64,000 nt of DNA, from NCBI RefSeq assembly GCF_900167555.1, contig NZ_FUYF01000001.1, forward strand, positions 248,001 through 312,000. Direction: 5' to 3'. The position numbers and the translations under genes were made by a program. The stretch's first letter is position 1. Every line of letters begins with the position of its first letter. The notes under the pieces were generated by a model that was given only the letters and a program-made list of their open reading frames with translations, was not told where the DNA came from and made no database searches. This DNA comes from Gemmiger formicilis. GTDB lineage: Bacteria > Bacillota > Clostridia > Oscillospirales > Ruminococcaceae. Positions 42,280 through 50,167 of this stretch are shown in pieces.

Positions 42280-43764
42280 TTACAATACAACGCCATCCTT
42301 AAAGATCGAGATCTCGCGGAAGCCCTTCTTCTCGGCGCAGGTCTGCTTGCCGGAGGCAACATCCAGCACAAGCTGGTACAGGTCGGCACCGGCCTCGTCC
42401 AGCGTGCGCTCGCCGTCCGCGACGACACCAGCGTTGAAGTCGATCCAGGTCTTTTTTCTGGCGGCCAGCTGGCTGTTGGTGGCAATTTTCAGCGTCGGCG
42501 CGGGGGCACCAAACGGTGTGCCGCGGCCCGTGCTGAACAGCACCATGTGCGCGCCCGCAGCAGTCAGCGCCGTGGCGGAGACCAGGTCGTTGCCGGGGCC
42601 GTACAGCATGTTCAGGCCCTTGGTGGTGACGGGCTCGCCGTAGTCGATGACATCCATGATCGGCGCGGAGCCGCCCTTCTGCACGCAGCCGCAGGACTTG
42701 TCCTCCAACGTCGTGATGCCGCCCTGCTTGTTGCCCGGGCTCGGGTTGTCGTAGACGACCTCATTGTGGCTGATGAAGTACTCTTTGAAGCCGTTGATCA
42801 TCCTGACGGCCTTCTCAAAGACCTGCTCGTTCTGGCAGCGGTCCATCAGGAAGCCCTCGGCACCGAACATCTCGGGCACCTCGGTCAGCACGGTGGAGCC
42901 GCCGCGGGCGCACAGCATATCACTGAAGCGGCCAATCGTCGGGTTGGCGGTGATGCCGGACAAACCGTCCGAGCCGCCGCACTTCATGCCGACGACCAGC
43001 TCGCTGGCAGGGATCGGCTCACGCTTAAACTGCGCGGCGTAGGCGGCCAGCTCTTTCAGGATCTCGCGTCCCGCGACCAGTTCGTCCTCAACGTCCTGGC
43101 AGGTCAGGAACTTGACGCGGTCATGGTCGTAGTCGCCCAGCTCGGCCAGGAACTGCTCATGGGTCAGGTTTTCGCAGCCCAGGCTCAGCACCAGAACCGC
43201 GCCCGCGTTGGGGTGACGCACCAGAGATGCCAGCAGCTTGCGGGTCTGTGCGTGGTCATGGCCGGTCTGGGAGCAGCCGAACGGATGGGTGAAGGTATAT
43301 AGTCCGTCGATGCTGCCGGTCACAAGGTCCTGATTGTCGCGCACGAGCGCCTTGGCGCAGTCGTTGACGCAGCCGACAGTCGGGATGATCCAGATCTCGT
43401 TGCGGATGGCAGCGCGGCCATCCTTGCGGCGGTAGCCCATGAAGGTGTCAGGCGCGGCGGGGGTCAGCGGGTGCACATTGGGGTGATAGCTGTACTCGAT
43501 CTCACCGGAGAGATTCGTGTGGATGTTGTGGGTGTGCATCCAGGTGCCGGGCACGGCGTCCGCCGTGGCGTGGCCGATGGGAAAGCCGTATTTGATGACG
43601 TTTTCGCCGCTTTTGATAGGCGCAATGGCCATCTTGTGGCCCTGGGGGATGTCCTCAATGGCGGTGACGGTGGTGTTATCGACGGGGACTGCCGTGCCTT
43701 TGGCGATGGAATGCAGGGCGACGACGACGTTGTCCTTGGGGTTGATCTTAATGGCGATAGGCAT
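42280..43764 (-). CDS. uxaA: Altronate dehydratase
   Basis: A 494-residue enzyme removing water from D-altronate to give 2-keto-3-deoxygluconate. The N-terminal SAF domain (about 1-90, DIPQGHKMAI) and the large catalytic domain with conserved Cys/His motifs (HPFGCSQTGHDHAQT, GCENLT, MKCGGSDGLSG) match UxaA. Galactarate dehydratase (GarD) is the nearest paralogue; the neighbouring uxaB and uxaC favour altronate. ATG 43764 (MPIAIKINPKDNV) has AAGGAGA upstream. A GC hairpin separates it from uxaB. Confidence 0.94.
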   Translation of the reverse strand: MPIAIKINPKDNVVVALHSIAKGTAVPVDNTTVTAIEDIPQGHKMAIAPIKSGENVIKYGFPIGHATADAVPGTWMHTHNIHTNLSGEIEYSYHPNVHPLTPAAPDTFMGYRRKDGRAAIRNEIWIIPTVGCVNDCAKALVRDNQDLVTGSIDGLYTFTHPFGCSQTGHDHAQTRKLLASLVRHPNAGAVLVLSLGCENLTHEQFLAELGDYDHDRVKFLTCQDVEDELVAGREILKELAAYAAQFKREPIPASELVVGMKCGGSDGLSGITANPTIGRFSDMLCARGGSTVLTEVPEMFGAEGFLMDRCQNEQVFEKAVRMINGFKEYFISHNEVVYDNPSPGNKQGGITTLEDKSCGCVQKGGSAPIMDVIDYGEPVTTKGLNMLYGPGNDLVSATALTAAGAHMVLFSTGRGTPFGAPAPTLKIATNSQLAARKKTWIDFNAGVVADGERTLDEAGADLYQLVLDVASGKQTCAEKKGFREISIFKDGVVL

Positions 43765-43787
43765 AAGATGTCTCCTTAGCTTCTGAT

Positions 43788-43822
43788 AAAAGTGGGGCCG
43801 GAGGGCAACCTCCGGCCCCAAT
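43788..43822 (-). other. Intercistronic GC hairpin between uxaB and uxaA
   Basis: GGGGCCGGAGG and CCTCCGGCCCC form an 11-bp perfect stem with a GCAA-type tetraloop. No T-run follows, so it may stabilise mRNA ends. Confidence 0.6.
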
Positions 43823-43835
43823 GGGGTACGTTTTA

Positions 43836-43978
43836 AGCCTTCCCCCTTGGGGGAAGGTGGCCGTAAGGCCGGATGAGGGGCGGGTGTGCGGGGGCAGACC
43901 GTAAACGGTCAATATCGGCAGACTCGGCCCTCATCAGTCGGCTGCGCCGACAGCTTCTCCCGATGGAGAAGCCTTTGG
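43836..43978. repeat. Family B repeat between uxaB and uxaA
   Basis: CCTTCCCCCTTGGGGGAAGG, GTGGCCGTAAGGCCGGATGA, CCCTCATCAGTCGGCTGCGC and AGCTTCTCCCGATGGAGAAG. It abuts the uxaB stop codon. Confidence 0.75.
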
Positions 43979-43982
43979 ACGC

Positions 43983-45482
43983 TTACAGGCAGGAAGCATA
44001 CGCGGCCAGTGCGCCGTTCTCGCGGATGTTGGTCAGATTCTTGACGGTGGCCTCCTCGAAGCCGGGAACCTTGGTCAGGTCCTGGCCCCACATCTGCTCG
44101 TTGGTCATGACGGCATGGACCAGCGTCGGGACATCGTCGTTCTTGTGCTCGTTGTAGAATTCAAGGACCCAGCGGTCATCGGAGACGGTGTACTCGTTGC
44201 CCTTGGCGCGCTTGCAGACCAGACCCTTGTCGGTCAGCTCCTGCACATCATTGCTGTAGAAGGCAATGTAGGCGGCGAAGCTCATGGTCAGGCAGGTGGG
44301 CAGCTTGCCGTTCTTCCCGACGTACTCGAGGAAGGACGGCATGTTGCGGGCACGCCACTTGGAGGTGGAGTTCAGAGAGATGCTCATCAGCTCATGGTTG
44401 ACGAACGGGTTGTTGAAGCGGTCCTGCACAGCAGCGGCGAACTTCTTGCAATCATCCTGATCCAGCGGCAGGATGGGCACGACCTCGTCCAGCAGCATCT
44501 TGTTCATGTAGCCCAGAACGGTGGCGTCGTGCATGCAGTCACGGACGATGTCAAAACCGGCCAGATAAGCGCCCAGCACAAAGCCGGTGTGCGCGCCGTT
44601 CAGGATGCGGACCTTGCGCTTCTTGTACGGGCTCATGTCGGGGGTCACAAAGACGCGGCTCTCGAGACCGGCCTTGCGGAAGGGCAGCACGTCGTTCAGC
44701 TTGGTGTCACCCTCGATGACCCAGACGCCAAAGACCTCGCCGACGTCCAGCAGGGGGTCAGCGTAGCCGTGCTTCTGCTCAAGCTCGGCGACCTCCTTCG
44801 GGTCACGGATGCGGCCCGGAACGATGCGGTCAACCAGAGAACCGCAGAAGGTGCAGTCCTCATTGACGTACTTCCTGAAGCCGTCGTCCAGGCCCCACTG
44901 GTCAATGTACTGGTTGACGCACTTGAGCAGCTCCTTGCCGTTGTTGTCGATCAGCTCGCAGGCCAGCATGATGATGCCCTTCTTGCCTGCCTTGTAGCGG
45001 TGGTACAGCACCTGGGTCAGCTTGCCGGGGAAGCTGGATGCGGGCACGTCCTCCAGCTTGCAGGCGGGGTCGTAGACGATGCCTGCCTCGGTGGTGTTGG
45101 AAACGATGATCTCAAGATCGTCGCTGGCGGCGACGTCCATCATCTGCTTAAAGCCCTCCTCCTCATACGGGTTCAGGCAGCGGGAGACGCTGGAGATAAC
45201 GCGCTTGTCATCGACCTTACGGCCGTTTTCACTGCCGCGCAGATACAGGGTGTACAGACCCTCCTGCTCGTTGATCATCTTGGCCAGGCCGGGGGCGATG
45301 GGCTGGACCAGAACGCACTTGCCGTTCCAGTCGGCCTTCTCGTTGGCCAGATCGAACCAGTAATCCACGAACGCGCGCAGGAAGTTGCCCTCGCCGAACT
45401 GCAGGACCTTCTCCGGGGCGTTTTTCAAAATATAGCCGTTGTAGCCGGATTTTGCAAGAACTTCATAATTCAAGGTATCCAT
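43983..45482 (-). CDS. uxaB: Tagaturonate reductase
   Basis: A 499-residue long-chain polyol dehydrogenase that reduces D-tagaturonate to D-altronate with NADH. The N-terminal VLQFGEGNFLRAFVDYWFD is the Rossmann start of the mannitol dehydrogenase superfamily. The catalytic lysine region is KVRILNGAHTGFVLGAYLAG, and SISLNSTSKWRARNMPS is characteristic of UxaB. UxuB (fructuronate reductase) is a related alternative but differs in length and start. AAGGAG precedes the ATG. Strong promoter at 45551-45579. Confidence 0.94.
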   Translation of the reverse strand: MDTLNYEVLAKSGYNGYILKNAPEKVLQFGEGNFLRAFVDYWFDLANEKADWNGKCVLVQPIAPGLAKMINEQEGLYTLYLRGSENGRKVDDKRVISSVSRCLNPYEEEGFKQMMDVAASDDLEIIVSNTTEAGIVYDPACKLEDVPASSFPGKLTQVLYHRYKAGKKGIIMLACELIDNNGKELLKCVNQYIDQWGLDDGFRKYVNEDCTFCGSLVDRIVPGRIRDPKEVAELEQKHGYADPLLDVGEVFGVWVIEGDTKLNDVLPFRKAGLESRVFVTPDMSPYKKRKVRILNGAHTGFVLGAYLAGFDIVRDCMHDATVLGYMNKMLLDEVVPILPLDQDDCKKFAAAVQDRFNNPFVNHELMSISLNSTSKWRARNMPSFLEYVGKNGKLPTCLTMSFAAYIAFYSNDVQELTDKGLVCKRAKGNEYTVSDDRWVLEFYNEHKNDDVPTLVHAVMTNEQMWGQDLTKVPGFEEATVKNLTNIRENGALAAYASCL

Positions 45483-45550
45483 ATATGCTTCTCCTTAACA
45501 TGAACAAATCTGGTGCGCAGCGGGGGGCTGCAGCACGTTCTGTTACCTGC

Positions 45551-45579
45551 ATTATATTTTCTTTAGGCCGTTTCGTCAA
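45551..45579 (-). promoter_or_regulatory. Promoter of uxaB-uxaA
   Basis: Minus strand TTGACG (45574-45579) and TATAAT (45551-45556), 17-base spacing. Confidence 0.75.
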
Positions 45580-45596
45580 GATTCATTCCGTAAACA

Positions 45597-45714
45597 GCGC
45601 ACATATTTTGCGCAGTTTTGAGGCCAATTTTGGGATTCCGCATCTTGCACAACAAAGAACCGCACTTTTTGGCTATAATTTCGATTAACAAGCAATTTTT
45701 GCAACTTGTGCAAG
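45597..45714. promoter_or_regulatory. Divergent uxaB-uxaC control region with repeated operator-like sites
   Basis: GCGCACATATTTTGCGC (45597-45613) shares a 15-mer with the kduD upstream region. Further on, CTTGCACAA (45644-45652) and CTTGTGCAA (45705-45713) are inverted relative to each other, about 60 bases apart. The second overlaps the uxaC -35. This layout fits an operator set for a shared hexuronate regulator. No regulator gene lies in the cluster. Confidence 0.5.
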
Positions 45715-45734
45715 GTAAAATAGTTATGTATAAT
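45706..45734 (+). promoter_or_regulatory. Promoter of uxaC
   Basis: TTGTGC (45706-45711) and TATAAT (45729-45734), 17-base spacing; the -35 lies within the CTTGTGCAAG site. Confidence 0.65.
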
Positions 45735-45848
45735 AATAGCAGAGCATGCTGTTTTGGGTCATCTTTACAGCGCAAGGTATGTGCTATCAGGGCCCGGGGC
45801 GGCATTCCCCCGACTATCATTTATAACATCATTAAGGAGCGTCTGTAC

Positions 45849-47291
45849 ATGAAAGCATTTATGGACAAGGACTTTTTGCTGGAGACCCCTACCGCGCAGC
45901 ATCTGTACCACGACTATTCGGCCAAGCTGCCCATCGTGGATTACCACTGCCACATTCCCCCGCAGGAAATTTATGAGAACCGCCGCTTTGAGAACATCGC
46001 GCAGGTCTGGCTGGGCGGCCATCAGGTGCTGGCCGACGGCAGCGACTACTATTTCGGCGACCACTACAAGTGGCGCGTGATGCGCTCCAACGGCGTGCCC
46101 GAGGAGTACATCACCGGTGACAAGCCGGATCGTGAGCGCTTTCAGAAGTTTGCCGAGAGCCTGGAGATGGCCATCGGCAACCCGATGTATACCTGGTGCC
46201 ACCTCGAGCTGAAGAAGTACTTCGGCTATGAGGGCGTGCTGAACGGCGAGACCGCCGAGGAGGTCTGGAACCTCTGCAACGACAAGCTGCAGCATGACCC
46301 GAAGCTGACCGTCCGCGGCCTGATTGAGCAGAGCAACGTTGCCATGGTCGGCACCACCGACGACCCCATCGACTCCCTCGAGTGGCACAAGAAGATCAAG
46401 GAAGACCCGACCATCAAGGTCGTCGTCGCCCCGTCCTTCCGCCCCGACAAGGCCCTGAACATCCGCAAGGAGGGCTTCGCCGATTACATCCATAAGCTGG
46501 AGGAAGTTGTGGGCCGCAAGTTTGCCTGCGCAAATTGCGTTGTCAGTGCGCTGGAAGAACGCCTGGAGTTCTTCGTCGAGATGGGCTGCCGCGCTTCTGA
46601 CCACGGTCTGGACTACATCCCCTTCGCTGAGACGAACGCTGAGAAGGCAACTGCTGCCTTCAAGAAGGCCATGGCCGGTGAGACCCTGACCAAGGAGGAA
46701 GGCGACGAGTACACCACCTACCTGCTGCTGAAGCTGGGTGCCCTGTACAAGAAGCACAACGTTGTCATGCAGATGCACTACAGCTGCCTGCGCAATGTCA
46801 ACGACAAGATGTACCGTAAGCTCGGCCCCGACACCGGCTTTGATATGATCGCCGTGACCGATTGCAGCGCTACCATCAGCAGCCTGCTGAGCGCACTGAC
46901 CAAAGAGGACGCCTGCCCGAAGGTCATCCTGTACAGCTTGAACCCCGCCGACTTCGACATGCTGGGCACCATTCTGGGTGCGTTCCAGGATGACGAGATC
47001 CCCGGCAAGATCCAGCTGGGCTCCGCCTGGTGGTTCTGCGACACCGACGACGGCATGTACCAGCAGATGAAGACGCTGGCGCGTCTGGGCCTGCTGGGCA
47101 ACTTCATCGGTATGCTGACCGACAGCCGCAGCTTCCTGAGCTACACCCGCCACGAGCTGTTCCGCCGCCTGATGTGCAACCTCATCGGCAACTGGGTCGA
47201 GAACGGCCAGTACCCCAACGACGAGAAGTCTCTGAAGAAGATCGTCGAGGGCATCAGCTATTATAATGCGAAGCGGTATTTTAATCTGTAA
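45849..47291 (+). CDS. uxaC: Glucuronate/galacturonate isomerase
   Basis: A 480-residue uronate isomerase of the amidohydrolase superfamily, interconverting glucuronate/fructuronate and galacturonate/tagaturonate. Metal-site motif PIVDYHCHIPP is near residue 30. Other landmarks are VAMVGTTDDPIDSLEWH, MQMHYSCLRN and LGSAWWFCDTDDGM. The start MKAFMDKDFLLET matches family starts and has TAAGGAG upstream; the long upstream frame is promoter DNA. Divergent from uxaB and probably co-regulated with it. Confidence 0.97.
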   Translation: MKAFMDKDFLLETPTAQHLYHDYSAKLPIVDYHCHIPPQEIYENRRFENIAQVWLGGHQVLADGSDYYFGDHYKWRVMRSNGVPEEYITGDKPDRERFQKFAESLEMAIGNPMYTWCHLELKKYFGYEGVLNGETAEEVWNLCNDKLQHDPKLTVRGLIEQSNVAMVGTTDDPIDSLEWHKKIKEDPTIKVVVAPSFRPDKALNIRKEGFADYIHKLEEVVGRKFACANCVVSALEERLEFFVEMGCRASDHGLDYIPFAETNAEKATAAFKKAMAGETLTKEEGDEYTTYLLLKLGALYKKHNVVMQMHYSCLRNVNDKMYRKLGPDTGFDMIAVTDCSATISSLLSALTKEDACPKVILYSLNPADFDMLGTILGAFQDDEIPGKIQLGSAWWFCDTDDGMYQQMKTLARLGLLGNFIGMLTDSRSFLSYTRHELFRRLMCNLIGNWVENGQYPNDEKSLKKIVEGISYYNAKRYFNL

Positions 47292-47305
47292 TTGAGATAG
47301 TGCGA

Positions 47306-47354
47306 TAAAAATTTCCCGCCTGTAACGTGTTGTACAGGCGGGATTTTTTGTTGG
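47306..47354 (+). terminator. Terminator after uxaC
   Basis: TCCCGCCTGTA and TACAGGCGGGA pair around a seven-base loop, then TTTTTTG. Confidence 0.9.
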
Positions 47355-47361
47355 TGGTAAC

Positions 47362-47569
47362 GGGAAAAGGCAAAAGCCCCTCAGGCCTCGCAAGCTCGGC
47401 CAGTCCTTCGGACCCAGACCCCTCTGTCGCTCCGCGACATCTCCCCGCGCAGCGGGGAGTCACCCCACTGCGTGGGGCGCCTTTTTGCGCGGGCGAAGCC
47501 CGCGGGAAAGCCTCCTCGCAGCGCGGGGAGGTGGTCAAGCGAAGCGAAGACCGGAGGGGCTCTGCCTGT
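47362..47569 (+). repeat. Family A repeat with internal expansion
   Basis: The normal left end GCCCCTCAGGCCTCGCAAGC is followed by about 60 extra bases (CTTCGGACCCAGACCCCTCT... CTCCCCGCGCAGCGGGGAG) before the usual GGGGCGCCTTTTTGCGCGGG and right half. It abuts the stop codon of the DUF559 gene. Confidence 0.75.
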
Positions 47570-47941
47570 TTACGGCTGCCTTGACTTCTCGGCAAGTCGT
47601 TTTTTTACCTCAATATCGAGCTGCCTGCACACCCCATCAAAATTCCGTATTATATCTAAATTGGAAAATCGCAGCACCTGTATCCCCTGCTGCTGCAAAT
47701 AGGCGGTGCGGCGTTCGTCGTAGGCCTTGCCCGCATCCTCATAGTGCTGGCCGCCGTCCAATTCAACAGCTAATCCAGCGGCACAGCAATAAAAGTCCAG
47801 AATATACGGTGCGACGAGCTTTTGACGGCTGAATCGAGGAGAATAGCCGCGAAGGAAGTCGTACCAGAGGTGGCGTTCCTCTTTAGTCATATCGTGACGG
47901 AGCTTGCGGGCACGGGAAAGGAGTTCTTTGTATTCGGGCAT
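47570..47941 (-). CDS. DUF559 (Vsr-like endonuclease fold) protein
   Basis: A 123-residue protein. It starts MPEYKELLSRARKLRHDMTKEERHLWY, then FSRQKLVAPYILDFYC, VELDGGQHY and YLQQQGIQVLRFSN. The D-x-Y/E-x-DGGQH pattern is the putative PD-(D/E)XK-like active site of the DUF559/Vsr-related family. Many such genes are linked to mobile or defence DNA; the true role is unknown. It is flanked on both sides by family A repeats in the same orientation, and the TAA stop lies at the edge of one. AGGAGCC precedes the ATG. Confidence 0.85.
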   Translation of the reverse strand: MPEYKELLSRARKLRHDMTKEERHLWYDFLRGYSPRFSRQKLVAPYILDFYCCAAGLAVELDGGQHYEDAGKAYDERRTAYLQQQGIQVLRFSNLDIIRNFDGVCRQLDIEVKKRLAEKSRQP

Positions 47942-47977
47942 GGTAGGCTCCTTTTTGTTGGTGGAAAGTGATGGAAA

Positions 47978-48128
47978 ACGGGTAGAGCCCCTCAGGCCTC
48001 ACAAGCTCGGCCAGCTCCCCACTGCGTGGGGCGCCTTTTTGCGCGGGCGAAGCCCGCGGGAAAGCCTCCTCGCAGCGCGGGGAGGTGGTCGAGCAAAGCG
48101 AAGACCGGAGGGGCTCTGCCCGTTCCCG
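47978..48128 (+). repeat. Family A repeat, complete copy
   Basis: Nearly the same sequence as 47362-47569 without the expansion. Its right end is two bases from the Rrf2 gene stop. Confidence 0.8.
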
Positions 48129-48129
48129 G

Positions 48130-48561
48130 TTACTCACAGCTTTCCTGTTCCTCCGGCACCTCGGGCATCGTCCGCAGCTGCTCCAGCGTGATGCCATCCA
48201 CATATTTATTGATCAGGTCATTCAGCCCGGACCAGAAGTCCAGCGTGTGGCACTGGCTGCGGTGGGGGCAGTCCACCGACGACGCCAAACACGGGATGGC
48301 CGTCAGCTCGCCCTCGACGGCGCGCAGGATCTCGCCGGAGGTGATCTCCCCTGCCGGGCGCGCAAGCCGGTAGCCGCCCTGCGCACCGCGCACGCTGGAT
48401 ACCAGCCCGGCCTTCGCCAGCGGGGTGACGATCTGCTCCAGATATTTTAAGCTGATGCGCTGCTTATCACTGATGTCCTTCAGCGGGATCAGGTCGTTGG
48501 GGCGGTTGGCCAGTTCCACCATCAGGCGCAGGGCATAACGGTCACGGGTCGAAAATTTCAT
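48130..48561 (-). CDS. Rrf2-family regulator, IscR-like with three Cys
   Basis: A 143-residue winged-helix regulator. Start MKFSTRDRYALRLMVELA is typical, the recognition region is ISLKYLEQIVTPLAKAGLV, and VRGAQGGYRLAR follows. Cys91, Cys98 and Cys104 have the spacing of the IscR [2Fe-2S] ligands, so it probably senses iron-sulfur status; CymR-type regulators lack these cysteines. ATG 48561 follows AAAGGGAG. The upstream inverted repeat may be its own operator. The neighbouring Met/Cys transport locus suggests, but does not prove, a sulfur link. Confidence 0.9.
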   Translation of the reverse strand: MKFSTRDRYALRLMVELANRPNDLIPLKDISDKQRISLKYLEQIVTPLAKAGLVSSVRGAQGGYRLARPAGEITSGEILRAVEGELTAIPCLASSVDCPHRSQCHTLDFWSGLNDLINKYVDGITLEQLRTMPEVPEEQESCE

Positions 48562-48582
48562 GGTAAAGCTCCCTTTATCGGA

Positions 48583-48597
48583 ATTAGTAACACTAAT
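48583..48597 (-). promoter_or_regulatory. Inverted repeat upstream of the Rrf2 gene
   Basis: ATTAGTAACACTAAT, a 15-base palindrome with 6-bp arms, lies 22 bases before the start. A TTGACA on the minus strand (about 48625-48630) may be the -35. Autoregulation is plausible. Confidence 0.5.
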
Positions 48598-48693
48598 CAT
48601 AGCATAATTCTAGGAATTTTGCAAGTTGTCAACCTATTAAAATAGTAGGATATATGCAAAATGCCGAAATGTGCAATTTTATGCAAACAAGTG

Positions 48694-48722
48694 TTGACAG
48701 AATCGGTTCACAGGCGTATACT
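48694..48722 (+). promoter_or_regulatory. Promoter of the leader peptide-metQNI unit
   Basis: TTGACA (48694-48699) and TATACT (48717-48722), 17-base spacing, about 50 bases before the leader peptide. Confidence 0.8.
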
Positions 48723-48779
48723 GTGAGCCATGGAAGGCAAACAACGCCGACCAAAGATTCAAGAAAGGGGTACAGAACC

Positions 48780-48872
48780 ATGAATGCAGTCTGCTTTGGT
48801 ATGATGATGTGCATGTGCATGATGCGTAAGCGTCCTGTGCCAGCTTTCTTGTGCGCAAATTACAGCGCGTAA
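48780..48872 (+). CDS. Met/Cys-rich leader peptide (30 residues), candidate attenuator of metQNI
   Basis: The 30-codon ORF starts MNAVCFGMMMCMCMM and ends CANYSA; 7 of 30 residues are Met and 4 are Cys, with a run MMMCMCMM at 8-15. AAGAAAGGGG is the ribosome-binding site. It follows a strong promoter. Twelve bases after the stop an intrinsic terminator begins, and the methionine-type ABC transporter genes are next. This is the layout of classical amino-acid attenuation: slow translation of Met/Cys codons when these amino acids are scarce would prevent terminator formation. I infer the mechanism; sequence and order are directly seen. Confidence 0.75.
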   Translation: MNAVCFGMMMCMCMMRKRPVPAFLCANYSA

Positions 48873-48883
48873 TGAAAACTTGC

Positions 48884-48918
48884 AGCGGGATGCCGGAAAG
48901 CCGACATCCCGCTTTTGT
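48884..48918 (+). terminator. Attenuator terminator between leader peptide and metQ
   Basis: AGCGGGATGCCGG (48884-48896) and CCGACATCCCGCT (48901-48913) pair with an AAAG loop and one mismatch, followed by TTTTGTTTGG. Confidence 0.8.
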
Positions 48919-49048
48919 TTGGAAAGGAAGTTTGTGACTATGGAAAGAGGTTCCGTTTACAAGCAGCCCGGTGTGCGAATGTGACGCTTTGAGGGAAGCT
49001 GACCGTTCAAAACCAACACACCTGACGATATATAAAGGAGAATTTACC

Positions 49049-49954
49049 ATGAAAAAACTGATTTCTGCAACGCTCGCCGCTTCTCTGGCCCTGTCGCTGG
49101 CCGCCTGCGGCTCCTCCGCTTCTACTGATTCCGTCGCCGCATCCTCTGAGGCTGCCTCCACCGAGAGCACCGCAGCTTCCTCCGAGGCTGCCGAGTCCAC
49201 CGCCGAGACCAGCGAACTGGCCGGTACGACCCTGAAGGTCGCTGCCTCCCCCACGCCCCATGCCGAGATCCTGAACGTGGCCAAGGAGATTCTGGCCGAG
49301 CAGGGCATCGACCTCGAGGTTGTTGAGTTCAGCGACTACGTCCAGCCCAACCTCGTCACCGAGAACGGCGAGGTTGACGCCAACTACTTCCAGCACACCC
49401 CCTACCTCGACAGCTTCAACGAGGAGAACGGCACCCATCTGGTCAGCGTCGGCGCGGTCCACTATGAGCCGTTCGGCATCTATCCGGGCAAGAGCGATGA
49501 TCTGGCAAACATTGCGGACGGCGCGACCATCGCCGTGCCCAACGACACCACCAACGAGGCCCGCGCTCTGCAGCTGCTGGCCGCCCAGGGCCTGATCACC
49601 GTCCGTGACGGCGCCGGCCTGACCGCTACGGTCAACGACATCACCGACAACCCCCACAACCTGCAGATCAAGGAGATCGAAGCTGCTCAGCTGCCCCGCA
49701 CCGTGCAGGATGTTGACTTCGCCGTCATCAACGGCAACTACGCAATGGAGGCCGGCTTCTCCGTCGGCAAGGACGCTCTTGCTACCGAGGATGCTTCCTC
49801 CGAGGCTGCCCAGACCTACGCCAACGTACTGGTTGTGAAGGAAGGCCGCGAGAACGACCCCGCCATTCAGGCGCTGTACGCTGCCCTGACCGGCGACAAG
49901 GTCAAGGATTACATCAACAGCACCTACGACGGTGCGGTTGTGCCGATTTTCTAA
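49049..49954 (+). CDS. metQ: MetQ/NlpA-family substrate-binding lipoprotein
   Basis: A 301-residue lipoprotein. The signal peptide ends in the lipobox SLAAC with Cys20 as lipidated residue, then a Ser/Ala/Glu-rich linker (21-58). The mature fold has LKVAASPTPHAEIL, VNANYFQHTPYL-like (VDANYFQHTPYLDSF) and IPNDTTNEARAL-like (AVPNDTTNEARAL), all family hallmarks of the methionine-binding protein. It may bind L-/D-methionine or related sulfur compounds. First structural gene of metQNI after the attenuator. AAAGGAG precedes the ATG. Confidence 0.95.
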   Translation: MKKLISATLAASLALSLAACGSSASTDSVAASSEAASTESTAASSEAAESTAETSELAGTTLKVAASPTPHAEILNVAKEILAEQGIDLEVVEFSDYVQPNLVTENGEVDANYFQHTPYLDSFNEENGTHLVSVGAVHYEPFGIYPGKSDDLANIADGATIAVPNDTTNEARALQLLAAQGLITVRDGAGLTATVNDITDNPHNLQIKEIEAAQLPRTVQDVDFAVINGNYAMEAGFSVGKDALATEDASSEAAQTYANVLVVKEGRENDPAIQALYAALTGDKVKDYINSTYDGAVVPIF

Positions 49955-49977
49955 GATAAAGCCTCGCACCGCCGTAA

Positions 49978-50064
49978 ACGGGCACGGGCGGATATGGAAT
50001 CCGCCCCTACGGTACGGCAGGCAACGAAATTGTAGGGGCGCATTCCATATGCGCCCGCTGGCAG
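49978..50064. repeat. Family D pair between metQ and metN
   Basis: GGGCGGATATGGAATCCGCCC with CCTAC, and GTAGGGGCGCATTCCATATG with GCGCCCG. Both are inside the operon. Confidence 0.7.
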
Positions 50065-50111
50065 AACGCAAAGAAAAAACTTGCAACCTGTCAGAATAAA
50101 GCGTAAAATTA

Positions 50112-50146
50112 TAGCGAATGAGTTTTTGCGCTCATTCGCTATCTTT
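50112..50146 (+). other. Hairpin upstream of metN
   Basis: AGCGAATGAG and CTCATTCGCT form a 10-bp perfect stem with a T-rich loop, 20 bases before metN. No T-run follows; it may control processing or translation. Confidence 0.55.
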
Positions 50147-50167
50147 GTAAATGAGGGAGAATCACCC

